DNA of 13,599 nucleotides from Nitrospirae bacterium GWC2_56_14. Its GTDB lineage: Bacteria; Nitrospirota; UBA9217. Below the pieces are notes generated by a model that saw only the letters and a program-made list of their open reading frames with translations, was not told where the DNA came from and searched no databases. The stretch covers positions 1 through 13,599 of the forward strand of contig MHDY01000026.1 in NCBI GenBank assembly GCA_001803705.1, written 5' to 3'. A program made the translations under genes and the position numbers. Below, one piece after another: positions 1 to 6,688 of the stretch (its first letter is position 1; the number at the start of each line of letters is the position of its first letter).

Positions 1-240
1 TTCTTCCAGCACCGCCTTGTCGATCATCACCCACTCGTCCCCGGTCCGCTGCATCATCAGTTCCCGCAGCAGTTCGGCAGCCGGATAGCCGGTGCAGCCA
101 TATTCCCGGGTGAGCGTGATGCAGGGGCGTGGTTTGGGCAGTTTCTTCCCCGCAAAGATCTTTTCCTTCTGACGGCGGTTGTACTCCTCCAGGGAGCCGA
201 TTCGAAGGTCTACGGAGGGAATGAGCAGATTTTCGGGCAT
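1..240 (-). CDS. Cytidylate kinase-like family protein, N-terminal part (C-terminus outside window)
   Basis: Eighty residues are visible, running off the left edge. An ATG at 238-240 is preceded on the minus strand by AGGAG at 246-250, so this start is well supported. After a charged stretch of about 38 residues comes CITLTREYGCTGYPAAELL, which matches the N-terminal strand, P-loop-like turn and helix of the cytidylate kinase-like family (usual form ITISREfGsGG..IA..LA). Proteins of this group are predicted nucleotide-binding phosphotransferases; the true substrate of most members is unknown, so the name should not be read as proof of CMP kinase activity. The gene is transcribed away from the lemA cluster with a 304-bp gap between them. 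The family call rests on one motif and the start. Confidence 0.75.
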   Translation of the reverse strand, partial: MPENLLIPSVDLRIGSLEEYNRRQKEKIFAGKKLPKPRPCITLTREYGCTGYPAAELLRELMMQRTGDEWVMIDKAVLEE

Positions 241-544
241 AGGCACTCCTTGTAAGCAAAAGTATCAGCCATCGGCCGTATATATCGAGGTACCATGTTT
301 TGAACCTACGGTGCTGCCGATGAAGCGGAATCCTCGCCAGCCATTATTCCACTGCCACCAACCACTTTCCAAGCACCGGATCAACCACTCGCCACACTGG
401 CCTGGAAAATATCCAATCGCGACCTCCTGCGCAATCTATTTCTTTCCTTATTAAAATCATTTATTTGCCGATGAATATAAAAAAATCAGTTGTCCCTGTC
501 GGCTGGCAACAGTAGGTCGCATTCCCATAATAGGAGGTGTGCCA
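241..544. other. Divergent intergenic region between cytidylate kinase-like gene and lemA cluster
   Basis: No recognised gene, RNA or convincing promoter is seen. The stretch 451-490 is AT-rich and is the likeliest place for the lemA promoter, but no good -35/-10 pair could be placed. On the minus strand a 56-codon open frame rich in tryptophan runs from 435 to the stop at 265-267; it has no normal start codon and is treated as an observation only. Confidence 0.5.
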
Positions 545-1111
545 ATGCAAGTCGCATTCATTCCTTTCGTAATTCTCGGTATCGCCCTGTTATGTTGTGG
601 TGGATTGGTCATCGCCATCTATAACAGCCTCATCACCGTCAGAAACAATGTTGAAAAGGCTTTCAACAACATCGATGTCGTTCTTCAACAACGAAATGAT
701 GAACTCACCAAGCTTCTCGACACGGTCAAGGGATACATGACCCATGAAAAAGAGCTTCTTTCTAAAATAACGGAGCTCAGGACCGGCTACGTTAAAGCAT
801 CAGACCTCGCGGGAAAAATACAGATCGAAAACCAGATGGGCAAGCTTCTGGAGCGCCTGCACATGGTGTGGGAACAGTATCCGGACCTCAAGGCGGTGCA
901 GAGTTTTCTCCATCTGCAGGGGCGGGTGTCGGCTGTTGAAGAGAAAATCGCCGATTACCGGGAAACGTTCAATGACGCGGTGAATATCTACAACATCCAG
1001 ATCGAACGCTTTCCCGACCTGCTTCTCGCCAGGGTGATGAATTTCCAGCGCCACACATTCCTGGATGTCCCCGAGGAGAAGAAGGAAGATGTGAAAATGC
1101 AGTTTGCCTGA
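545..1111 (+). CDS. lemA: LemA family protein (first copy)
   Basis: This 188-residue protein is a typical LemA: one N-terminal membrane segment (about residues 4-26), then a long alpha-helical domain. Family hallmarks seen are YNSL at the membrane exit, the helix NNIDVVLQQRNDELTKLLDT (LemA consensus IDV.LKRR.DLIPNLV), GYMTHEKE, YPDLKA, and NIYNIQIERFPDLLLARVM near the C-terminus. Start choice: AGGAGG at 532-537 lies only 1 nt before a GTG at 539 but 7 nt before the ATG at 545, so the ATG is preferred. LemA proteins are inner-membrane proteins of unclear biochemical role. The gene is followed after 11 bp by a GIDE-family gene, and the same lemA/GIDE order is repeated downstream, so the two products probably act together. 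Family assignment is secure; function is not known. Confidence 0.93.
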   Translation: MQVAFIPFVILGIALLCCGGLVIAIYNSLITVRNNVEKAFNNIDVVLQQRNDELTKLLDTVKGYMTHEKELLSKITELRTGYVKASDLAGKIQIENQMGKLLERLHMVWEQYPDLKAVQSFLHLQGRVSAVEEKIADYRETFNDAVNIYNIQIERFPDLLLARVMNFQRHTFLDVPEEKKEDVKMQFA

Positions 1112-1122
1112 GAGGGGCGAAG

Positions 1123-2268
1123 ATGGCGCAAAAGATCATCGGGCGCAGTCTGCTCTTCTTTTTCGGTTTCTGTTTTGCTGCTTTCGGAATAGGATTCCTC
1201 GGGCTGTTCTGGCTGTGCCTTCTCACCATGACCTTCTGGGGAATGGCGCTGGTAGGCAAGGCGGAAACTGTCGGCGACAAACTTGTGGAAGGGCTCGACT
1301 TCCTCTTCGAGAGCAGCGGTTACTTTGTCCTCTTCTGCATACCTGTGATGGTGGCCGGCATAATCGCCCCTTTCCGGGGCTTGTTCATGCTGCTCATCGG
1401 CTACGACGAAAACGGCATCACCCATCAATGGGAAAAGCTTCTGCTGTTTCCGGGGCGAGAGTTTGACCTGGCAATTGGCCTCTCGGGGGTGTTCTTCGGT
1501 CTGCTGATCCTGGTGTTCGACGGGATCTGGCGCATGAGACAATCACGACAGGTGTTGAACCTGGCACGATCGAAGGCCGGTTCGGCAGCCATCGGCCTTG
1601 CCGAATTCCAGGGCGTTGCCCGGTGGGCGGAACCTCTTTCCTCAAACTCTCCTTCAGGGCACGGCATTCCTTCCGACGTGATCATTTTCCACCAGAGCGA
1701 GAGCGTCAAAACCGGTCGCCGTGAGTACGAGACGCGGCACTATGAAGGGTGGTCGCGGTTTTTCCTGGAGGATGGCAGCGGCAGGATCCTGGTGGACCCA
1801 GGGGGAGCAGTCATTCGTCTCCCGGTGACGGATTCGATCAGCAGGCTATTCTACAAACACACCATAATGGCCCTGTTTTTCCTCGGCCGGAGGATGTACG
1901 AAATGATCCTCTCCCGTCATGTGAAGGAGGAGGAAAATGGCACTCTGCGCTACTTGCGCGACGGCGACCCGGTTTACCTGATCGGCAATGTAGAAATCGA
2001 CAGATCCGCACCACCGGAAGCTACCGGGTCAGAGCGTCTGGTCGTACGACCCCGCTCCGCCGAAGCCTCGGTGGACAACCTTCTGCGCTTCTACTTCGGT
2101 GTCTTCAACAAAAAATACCGTCGTGACATCCATGATGTTTTCTTACTTGCGGACACCGGCGAACAAGAGGCGAGAAAGCACATCCAGCACGGGCAGCTAT
2201 TCTCCATCGGTCTTGCCATTCTCTGGATATCCTTGTCTGCCTGGCTTGCCTGCGGCTTCAAACAGTAG
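1123..2268 (+). CDS. GIDE/BAM-domain membrane protein (MULAN-like, no RING), first copy
   Basis: This 381-residue protein has predicted membrane segments at about 8-36, 67-92, 116-136 and 358-378, with a soluble domain between the third and fourth. That domain (about 150-350) carries the GIDE signatures: FFLEDGSGRILVDP (213-226), ILSRHV (262-267), LRDGDPVYLIG (278-288), RLVVRP (305-310) and DIHDVFLLADTGE (335-347). The family is named after the eukaryotic mitochondrial ubiquitin ligase MULAN/GIDE, but no C-x2-C RING finger is present, so ligase activity should not be assumed. The gene starts 11 bp after lemA and ends overlapping the AGGAGG ribosome site of the next lemA. Inference: it partners with LemA at the inner membrane. 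Family call is good; role is unknown. Confidence 0.85.
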   Translation: MAQKIIGRSLLFFFGFCFAAFGIGFLGLFWLCLLTMTFWGMALVGKAETVGDKLVEGLDFLFESSGYFVLFCIPVMVAGIIAPFRGLFMLLIGYDENGITHQWEKLLLFPGREFDLAIGLSGVFFGLLILVFDGIWRMRQSRQVLNLARSKAGSAAIGLAEFQGVARWAEPLSSNSPSGHGIPSDVIIFHQSESVKTGRREYETRHYEGWSRFFLEDGSGRILVDPGGAVIRLPVTDSISRLFYKHTIMALFFLGRRMYEMILSRHVKEEENGTLRYLRDGDPVYLIGNVEIDRSAPPEATGSERLVVRPRSAEASVDNLLRFYFGVFNKKYRRDIHDVFLLADTGEQEARKHIQHGQLFSIGLAILWISLSAWLACGFKQ

Positions 2269-2280
2269 GAGGGACATCCA

Positions 2281-2844
2281 GTGTCTTCGGCTTTTTCCAT
2301 ACTCGGAATCGTGGTTGCTCTCTTTCTGGGCGGCCTCTTTATTGGTTGGCTCGTCAGTCTGTACAACAGCCTGGTCCAGGTCAGTAACAACATGCGCAAG
2401 GCGTGGGAGAACATCGATGTCCTTCTTGTGCAGCGAAATGAGGAACTCCCGAAACTGGTAGAAATCGTCAAAACCTATGCCGGTTACGAACAGGAGGTCC
2501 TTCAATCGCTCACCGCCCTTAGGCTGGCCTATTCCAATGCCCGGACCATCAGTGCCAGAACGAACATGGAGAACCAGTTGAGGTATCGTTTGAACAGCCT
2601 GCAAGCTGTCGGGGAACGGTATCCCGACCTCAAGGCAGACCGGGCCTTCGGCCAGCTCATGGAGCGGGTGTCGGCGATCGAGGACAGTATCGGTGACCGG
2701 CGGGCCTTTTTCAACGAGACGGTGAATATCTACAACACCCAGATCGGACTCTTCCCCCAGTTGATTTTTGCCGCCATGATGGGGTACGGCCGACATCCCT
2801 ACCTGAAAGAGGCCAGCGGGAGCCAGACGCCGGAGGGCACATGA
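2281..2844 (+). CDS. LemA family protein (second copy)
   Basis: This 187-residue LemA paralog of the first copy starts with GTG at 2281, preceded by AGGAGG at 2267-2272 with an 8-nt gap. It has an N-terminal membrane segment (about 6-27), then SLYNSLVQVSNNMRKAWENI, IDVLLVQRNEELPKLVE, RYPDLKAD and NIYNTQIGLFPQLIFAAMMG, all LemA landmarks. It diverges from copy one at the C-terminus, ending in a polar tail instead of the usual VPEEKKE-type end. It overlaps the next gene by 4 bp (ATGA at 2841-2844), which points to translational coupling with that GIDE gene. The divergence between the two LemA copies suggests an old duplication, with each copy perhaps dedicated to its own GIDE partner (inference). 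Confidence 0.92.
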   Translation: MSSAFSILGIVVALFLGGLFIGWLVSLYNSLVQVSNNMRKAWENIDVLLVQRNEELPKLVEIVKTYAGYEQEVLQSLTALRLAYSNARTISARTNMENQLRYRLNSLQAVGERYPDLKADRAFGQLMERVSAIEDSIGDRRAFFNETVNIYNTQIGLFPQLIFAAMMGYGRHPYLKEASGSQTPEGT

Positions 2845-4487
2845 GTCTAAAGGTCCTTTCGCTACGCCTTGCTGGCTTCGCCTTTCATCTGACACTGCTG
2901 GCCGTAATCGTTCCATTCTTGCCTTTGATTGTCCTTTGCTTCACCGTCAAAGTTCTTTTTGAAGCCCTAAAGGAAAAGGTTTCCACGGGACAAAGCGAGC
3001 AGGTTCGAGGTGTCATCTTCATCGTTGTCCTGGGCTCACTCTCCATGGCCGGTTTGTCGGCTCCATTGCGCCTTGTTTTTCTGGCCCCCTATCTGCTGCT
3101 TGGCCAACCGGCTGGCGGACTGTGGGAGAAACTGTTCATCGACAATGACTGGCTGGTCGCCGATCGGATGATTGGAATACTCGGCGTTACCGCCGTCGGC
3201 TTCTGGTGCCTGATCGATGTCGTCTGGCGGTGGCGTCAGGCGACACAGGTGAAAAATTTACCCACGTCCAAAATCAATGCGCTCGCGCCTGGCCTGGTGG
3301 AAATCAGGGGCAGGGTACGGCCTGCACATGGTGATGGAAGCGACACAACGGTTATCGAGTCAACACAGCATCCCTTCGATTACCTGAACCTGGCGCAGCG
3401 AATCGAACCGTTTTACGTTGATGACGGAACCGGCAGGGTGCTTGTGGATCCCAGGAAATGCAGGGTACGTGCCGGGTGGCTGATGGACTTTTCTGCGGTG
3501 TTCGGCGTGCGCGAGATTGTTCTCGAAAGGCGGGTCATGCGTGATGAGAAGAGCGCGGCAACAATCCGCACACTGCGCGAAGGGGACAAGGTTTTTGTCA
3601 TAGGATGCGCGGAACAGAACCCGTCCGCGCCGGTGGATGCCCTGGGAGCGGCCCGGCTGGTGGTAAGGCCGGCAGAAAGGACACCATGGCACGCAAGTTT
3701 GTGGACAACCATCTTCGGCAGCATCAAGCCCCCGAGGGGTAAAGACATTCACGATGTCTTCTTTCTGACGGACGCCGGTGAGGCCAGGGCGCTGGAGCAG
3801 ATCCGCCAGGGCTTCGTGACGGTCCTGCTCTTCGCTTTTTTCTGGATGTCGGCATCAGCATTGCTGGTATGGTCCACGACATTGCAGGAACGTAGGGAAC
3901 ACCGGCCTGAATCCTGGCGGCCGGCGTACTGGAAGGGACCGAAGCCCCATGCGGACAGGAACATCGTTGACTATGAGCAGAACAGGCAGGTATCACGATT
4001 CCAGAAGTGGCTGGCAACTGTCCGGCCCAATTCCTACGAGGCGATCCCGGCGCTTATGGACGCACTCACGGTTGAGAACAGCGTGATGAAGGAAGAGGCA
4101 ACGAAGAAGCTGCTGCAGCTAATCCCCGGAGGACGCGAGGAGGCACGCGGGGCCGTACCGCATCTCATCAGCAACCTCTCCTGGTATGATGCCCACGTCA
4201 AACAGATATCGATCATCGCTCTGGGGGAGTTAGGTCCGGATGCCGCCGCTGCCGTACCCGCCCTGATCGGGCAGATGACGTGCGAGAAGACCAATACCTA
4301 CGAGGTGGACTGCACAATCCTCCGGGCGGACGCGGCCATGGCGCTGGGAAAAATCGGACCGGAAGCTTCCGCTGCCATACCGGCTCTTGTCGAGACACTG
4401 TCATATGAGGATATTTATGTACGGGAGGCAGCGGATAAAGCACTGCGGCGGATCAGAGGAGAGAGCGCTGAAGGACTACTTCAGTGA
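2841..4487 (+). CDS. GIDE/BAM-domain membrane protein with C-terminal HEAT repeats (second copy)
   Basis: This 548-residue protein starts at the ATG inside the ATGA overlap with lemA copy two; GGAGGG lies at 2832-2837. Predicted membrane segments are at about 12-36, 57-83, 109-128 and 325-345. The GIDE region (about 148-318) has EPFYVDDGTGRVLVDPR (189-205), LREGDKVFVIG (245-255), RLVVRP (272-277) and DIHDVFFLTDAGEA (302-315). After the last membrane segment comes a linker (about 346-395) and then HEAT-like repeats (about 397-538), recognised by the repeated pattern AIPALMDAL, AVPHLISNL, AVPALIGQM and AIPALVETL, each followed by a helix such as ADAAMALGKIGPEA or REAADKALRRI. HEAT solenoids normally bind other proteins. 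No RING is present. The fusion makes this the longest protein of the cluster and suggests a scaffold or recognition role (inference). Confidence 0.85.
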   Translation: MSLKVLSLRLAGFAFHLTLLAVIVPFLPLIVLCFTVKVLFEALKEKVSTGQSEQVRGVIFIVVLGSLSMAGLSAPLRLVFLAPYLLLGQPAGGLWEKLFIDNDWLVADRMIGILGVTAVGFWCLIDVVWRWRQATQVKNLPTSKINALAPGLVEIRGRVRPAHGDGSDTTVIESTQHPFDYLNLAQRIEPFYVDDGTGRVLVDPRKCRVRAGWLMDFSAVFGVREIVLERRVMRDEKSAATIRTLREGDKVFVIGCAEQNPSAPVDALGAARLVVRPAERTPWHASLWTTIFGSIKPPRGKDIHDVFFLTDAGEARALEQIRQGFVTVLLFAFFWMSASALLVWSTTLQERREHRPESWRPAYWKGPKPHADRNIVDYEQNRQVSRFQKWLATVRPNSYEAIPALMDALTVENSVMKEEATKKLLQLIPGGREEARGAVPHLISNLSWYDAHVKQISIIALGELGPDAAAAVPALIGQMTCEKTNTYEVDCTILRADAAMALGKIGPEASAAIPALVETLSYEDIYVREAADKALRRIRGESAEGLLQ

Positions 4488-4553
4488 TAGAAATATTGTG
4501 GTGGTGATAAACAACCGGGATCGCATCACACGATCGTTTTGACGAGGCGGGAT

Positions 4554-5693
4554 TTGAAAATCTGTCCGAAATGCGGATTTGAAACTACTGCACCCGGCAC
4601 TGAATGCCAGAAATGCGGGCTCATCTTTGCCAAGTGGAAGGCAAGGATCGCCACCTTCACTGACACACCGTCGTCAGATGCTACCATTGATGTGCATAAC
4701 AACGACCAGAGGCCAAGAGATGCTTCAAGCGTAGCCGGAATGGAAAAAGAGAGGCGGCCGGAGTTTCTGCGCCGGGTTCCAATGCCGTTGCTCATTCTGC
4801 TGTTTTTCCCGGTCATGTTTGTTGTGCTTATCCTGTTGATCGTAATGATGGGTTTTGCCTATGCGCCCTTTCTGGCGCTCGCGTCTGTTCTGATGCACTA
4901 TTCACACAAACGACCGCCAGAGATATACCTGTATTTCTCCCTGTTCTCCGGAGGGTATGGAGTGCTGTTTGCCGCAACCCTTGCTTCTGCAATTCTCAAT
5001 AATCTCCGCCTGAGTTCAAATATCCGGACCACAGCCACTTCAAAAGCAGATTCAGTCGCCATGGGAATTGTGGAGATGAAAGGAATTGCCAGAAAAGCCG
5101 ATGCGGAGTTCGAGGAAGAATTGGTTCGCGGCATAGGAAACAGCAAGCCGGAGGGTGCAGGCGTTGATATTTCAAATGAAATGGGGGAAAAAGCCCTGAT
5201 CTTCTGTTATGACGAAAGCGTGATCCGTTCACCAGGCGGGCCGGTCAGGAGATTCAAGACCTTTTATCTTGAAGACAGAACCGGTAGAGTGCTTATCGAC
5301 CCGCGGACAGCTGATGACCATGAAATCATGCTCTCACGCCACGTCGAACGGCACCAGGTATCAAGCGGCGGAGACCCGATCGGGATTACCTGGAAATGGC
5401 TCCAGGATGGTGATCCTCTATATGTCCTTGGCACAGCACAAAGGAGGATGATTAACGGGAGGGAAACCGTGGTCATTGCACCTTTTCAGGCCCGGGCCAC
5501 GATCGGCTATTTCAAGAGGCTGTTTTCCAGGTTTCACATGCTCCACGACACATTTCGCATAGCGGACACCACCGAACAAAACGCGGTGTCCTCCCTGACA
5601 GTGCACAACATATGGATGCTCTTCTTTCTCATCATCATGCTGGTGTCCTCAGTCTGGTTGCTCTATTTCTGTTTTGTTCACTTCGGGCAATAA
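4554..5693 (+). CDS. Zinc-ribbon plus GIDE/BAM-domain membrane protein (third copy)
   Basis: This 379-residue protein starts, in the preferred reading, with TTG at 4554: GAGGCGG at 4544-4550 is properly spaced and the protein then begins MKICPKCG, typical of N-terminal zinc ribbons. A TTG at 4539 would add five residues but lacks a ribosome site. The ribbon has C4-x2-C7 and C18-x2-C21. Hydrophobic stretches follow at about 77-115 and 126-148, then a GIDE domain with KTFYLEDRTGRVLIDPR (235-251), IMLSRHVE (258-265), LQDGDPLYVLG (283-293) and HDTFRIADTTEQ (331-342), and a last membrane segment at about 352-376. It lies 66 bp after the HEAT fusion on the same strand and has no LemA partner of its own. 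The cysteines suggest metal binding; the ribbon's target is unknown. Confidence 0.83.
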   Translation: MKICPKCGFETTAPGTECQKCGLIFAKWKARIATFTDTPSSDATIDVHNNDQRPRDASSVAGMEKERRPEFLRRVPMPLLILLFFPVMFVVLILLIVMMGFAYAPFLALASVLMHYSHKRPPEIYLYFSLFSGGYGVLFAATLASAILNNLRLSSNIRTTATSKADSVAMGIVEMKGIARKADAEFEEELVRGIGNSKPEGAGVDISNEMGEKALIFCYDESVIRSPGGPVRRFKTFYLEDRTGRVLIDPRTADDHEIMLSRHVERHQVSSGGDPIGITWKWLQDGDPLYVLGTAQRRMINGRETVVIAPFQARATIGYFKRLFSRFHMLHDTFRIADTTEQNAVSSLTVHNIWMLFFLIIMLVSSVWLLYFCFVHFGQ

Positions 5694-5906
5694 AGCTGCA
5701 CCCGCTCGCCTGCCATTTTCCCGGTAACGCGACCAACGGCGCCGCGTATCAGCCCATTGACTTCGGGAACTGAAGTGTCGCAGTAGGTTTCATGGTGGCA
5801 GTCTCACCCATCACTCTCCCGGATGGAGTTGCTGACTGTACCGTGTCGAAGGGCACTCCGGCATTGAAAGACTGTTTTGTACGCCTGTATGCCAGCCACC
5901 TGGGCA

Positions 5907-5943
5907 AGAACAAAGGCAGGGGGAACCTCCCTGCCTTTGTTCT
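5907..5943 (-). terminator. Hairpin between convergent genes, probable terminator of the exported-protein gene
   Basis: A perfect 15-bp stem (5907-5921 with 5929-5943) encloses a short loop. It sits 18 bp beyond the stop codon of the minus-strand gene ending at 5961. On the minus strand the distal arm and flank read TTTGTTCTTG, a modest T-rich tail; on the plus strand there is no T-run. The stem is also placed to block read-through from the GIDE cluster arriving on the plus strand. Confidence 0.6.
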
Positions 5944-5960
5944 ACAGTGTTGTATGCCGG

Positions 5961-6374
5961 TTATTTGACCGTTGGAATCTTGTCGATAATTTTGATCTCC
6001 TGACTGCCGATGAAAGTATCCCCTTGCGTGGTGTAGCCGACGAGTGTGAGCTTGTTGTAATCACCGATCTTCAGTCCATCGAGCTGCTTGATCTGATTGA
6101 TGTCGAACTTGGCGACGAAGTAACCTTGGGCGTCATTTTTCCAGAAAAGGATCGGAACATCGTTGACTGTCACTGATGTGCCGACGACGAGACTATAATT
6201 GATATCAGTGTGTATGGATAAGACGGTGCCATCGCTTTGAATGTTGAGCACATTTGGTGAGACATTGACCTGGATAGGAATTTCTGTGGCTTCCACCTGG
6301 CGAGGAATTACGTAACTGCTCAAGATCATGGCGAGAATCAAACCCAGGAATGCCCCTACGTGTTTGCTTCTCAT
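5961..6374 (-). CDS. Small exported protein of unknown function
   Basis: The 137-residue product begins with a signal peptide (MRSKH, hydrophobic stretch to about residue 22, likely cleavage after QVEA at 29). The mature part of about 108 residues alternates polar and hydrophobic residues and is probably all beta, resembling a single immunoglobulin-like or presenter domain; no family is recognised and it has no cysteines. The chosen ATG at 6374 has AGGAGGAGG at 6378-6386. A second in-frame ATG at 6437 also has a strong ribosome site (AAGGAGGAA within 6438-6449) and would add 21 residues before the signal peptide, so the true start is uncertain. The gene stands alone, with probable terminators on both sides, and appears to have its own elaborate control region upstream. 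It acts in the periplasm or outside the cell (inference). Confidence 0.72.
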   Translation of the reverse strand: MRSKHVGAFLGLILAMILSSYVIPRQVEATEIPIQVNVSPNVLNIQSDGTVLSIHTDINYSLVVGTSVTVNDVPILFWKNDAQGYFVAKFDINQIKQLDGLKIGDYNKLTLVGYTTQGDTFIGSQEIKIIDKIPTVK

Positions 6375-6377
6375 GTT

Positions 6378-6449
6378 CCTCCTCCTTTCGCTATTACAGG
6401 TGAAATGTTCTCCTAGTACCGCTGCTGTCCGTTTCATGGCTTCCTCCTT
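6378..6449 (-). promoter_or_regulatory. Two strong ribosome sites serving alternative in-frame starts
   Basis: On the minus strand AAGGAGGAA (within 6438-6449) precedes ATG 6437, and AGGAGGAGG (6378-6386) precedes ATG 6374. Both starts are in the same frame with no stop between them. The inner start gives a standard signal peptide; the outer start fits a 5-prime end about 30 nt upstream if the sigma54-like promoter is used. Confidence 0.5.
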
Positions 6450-6479
6450 GGAATATAATTCCCTCCCTCTGTGGAAGAT

Positions 6480-6496
6480 TTCCATGTTTCGTGCCA
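6480..6496 (-). promoter_or_regulatory. Sigma54-like -24/-12 promoter candidate
   Basis: The minus strand reads TGGCACG, four bases, then ATGGA. Against the RpoN consensus TGGCACG-N4-TTGCA the -24 half is perfect and the spacing is right, but the -12 half has GG where GC is nearly invariant. Transcription would begin near 6470, about 33 nt before ATG 6437 and 96 nt before ATG 6374. The mismatch keeps confidence moderate. Confidence 0.42.
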
Positions 6497-6568
6497 GCTT
6501 GAATTCTAATGTAAGTTGCCAATATCGAACGTGTTTATGTGTCGTAGGCACAATTCGCAAGTCACTTC

Positions 6569-6608
6569 CGGTGCAAATCCTTGCACCGCAGTGCAACCGT
6601 TTGCACCG
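6569..6608. promoter_or_regulatory. Four half-site operator array with 10-bp periodicity
   Basis: GTGCAA at 6571-6576, TTGCAC at 6581-6586, GTGCAA at 6591-6596 and TTGCAC at 6601-6606 alternate in orientation with starts exactly 10 bp apart. They form two GTGCAA-N4-TTGCAC palindromes whose centres are 20 bp apart, that is, on one face of the helix. Its centre is about 93 bp upstream of the sigma54-like -24 element, a normal enhancer distance. The binding protein is not recognised. In RNA the same bases would form two tandem hairpins. Confidence 0.6.
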
Positions 6609-6624
6609 AAGGGGCAAAGACAAT

Positions 6625-6657
6625 AACGGGGACAGAGTTTGTTTTCTGTCCCCCGTT
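6625..6657 (-). terminator. Hairpin downstream of the ProC-like gene
   Basis: AACGGGGACAGA (6625-6636) pairs with TCTGTCCCCCGTT (6645-6657) with one bulged C, around an 8-nt loop. It lies about 32 bp past the stop of the minus-strand gene ending at 6689. The tail on the minus strand is ATTGTCTTT, so the T-run is imperfect. Confidence 0.5.
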
Positions 6658-6688
6658 CACTCCCGAAGATAGGCTCGCCCCCCTGATT

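Noticed and set aside
501..531. Sigma54 or sigma70 promoter just before lemA
   Set aside because: A TGGCA-like -24 element has the wrong spacing to its GC, and the CATAAT candidate would start transcription at the ribosome site.
539..544. GTG start for the first lemA
   Set aside because: The ribosome site would be 1 nt away; the ATG at 545 is correctly spaced.
4519..4540. Terminator between the second and third GIDE genes
   Set aside because: The stem is only 5 bp (GATCG/CGATC) with four Ts; too weak to separate the genes.
1123..5693. E3 ubiquitin ligase activity for the GIDE proteins
   Set aside because: The family name comes from eukaryotic MULAN, but none of the three proteins has a RING finger. 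The zinc ribbon of the third copy has only four cysteines and is not a RING.
5749..5906. Minus-strand coding remnant (about 50 codons ending at 5749)
   Set aside because: The frame reads protein-like in part but has no start, no ribosome site and no recognised family.
6569..6608. NtrC binding sites
   Set aside because: NtrC sites have a longer gap between TGCAC and GTGCA halves; the 4-bp gap here does not fit.
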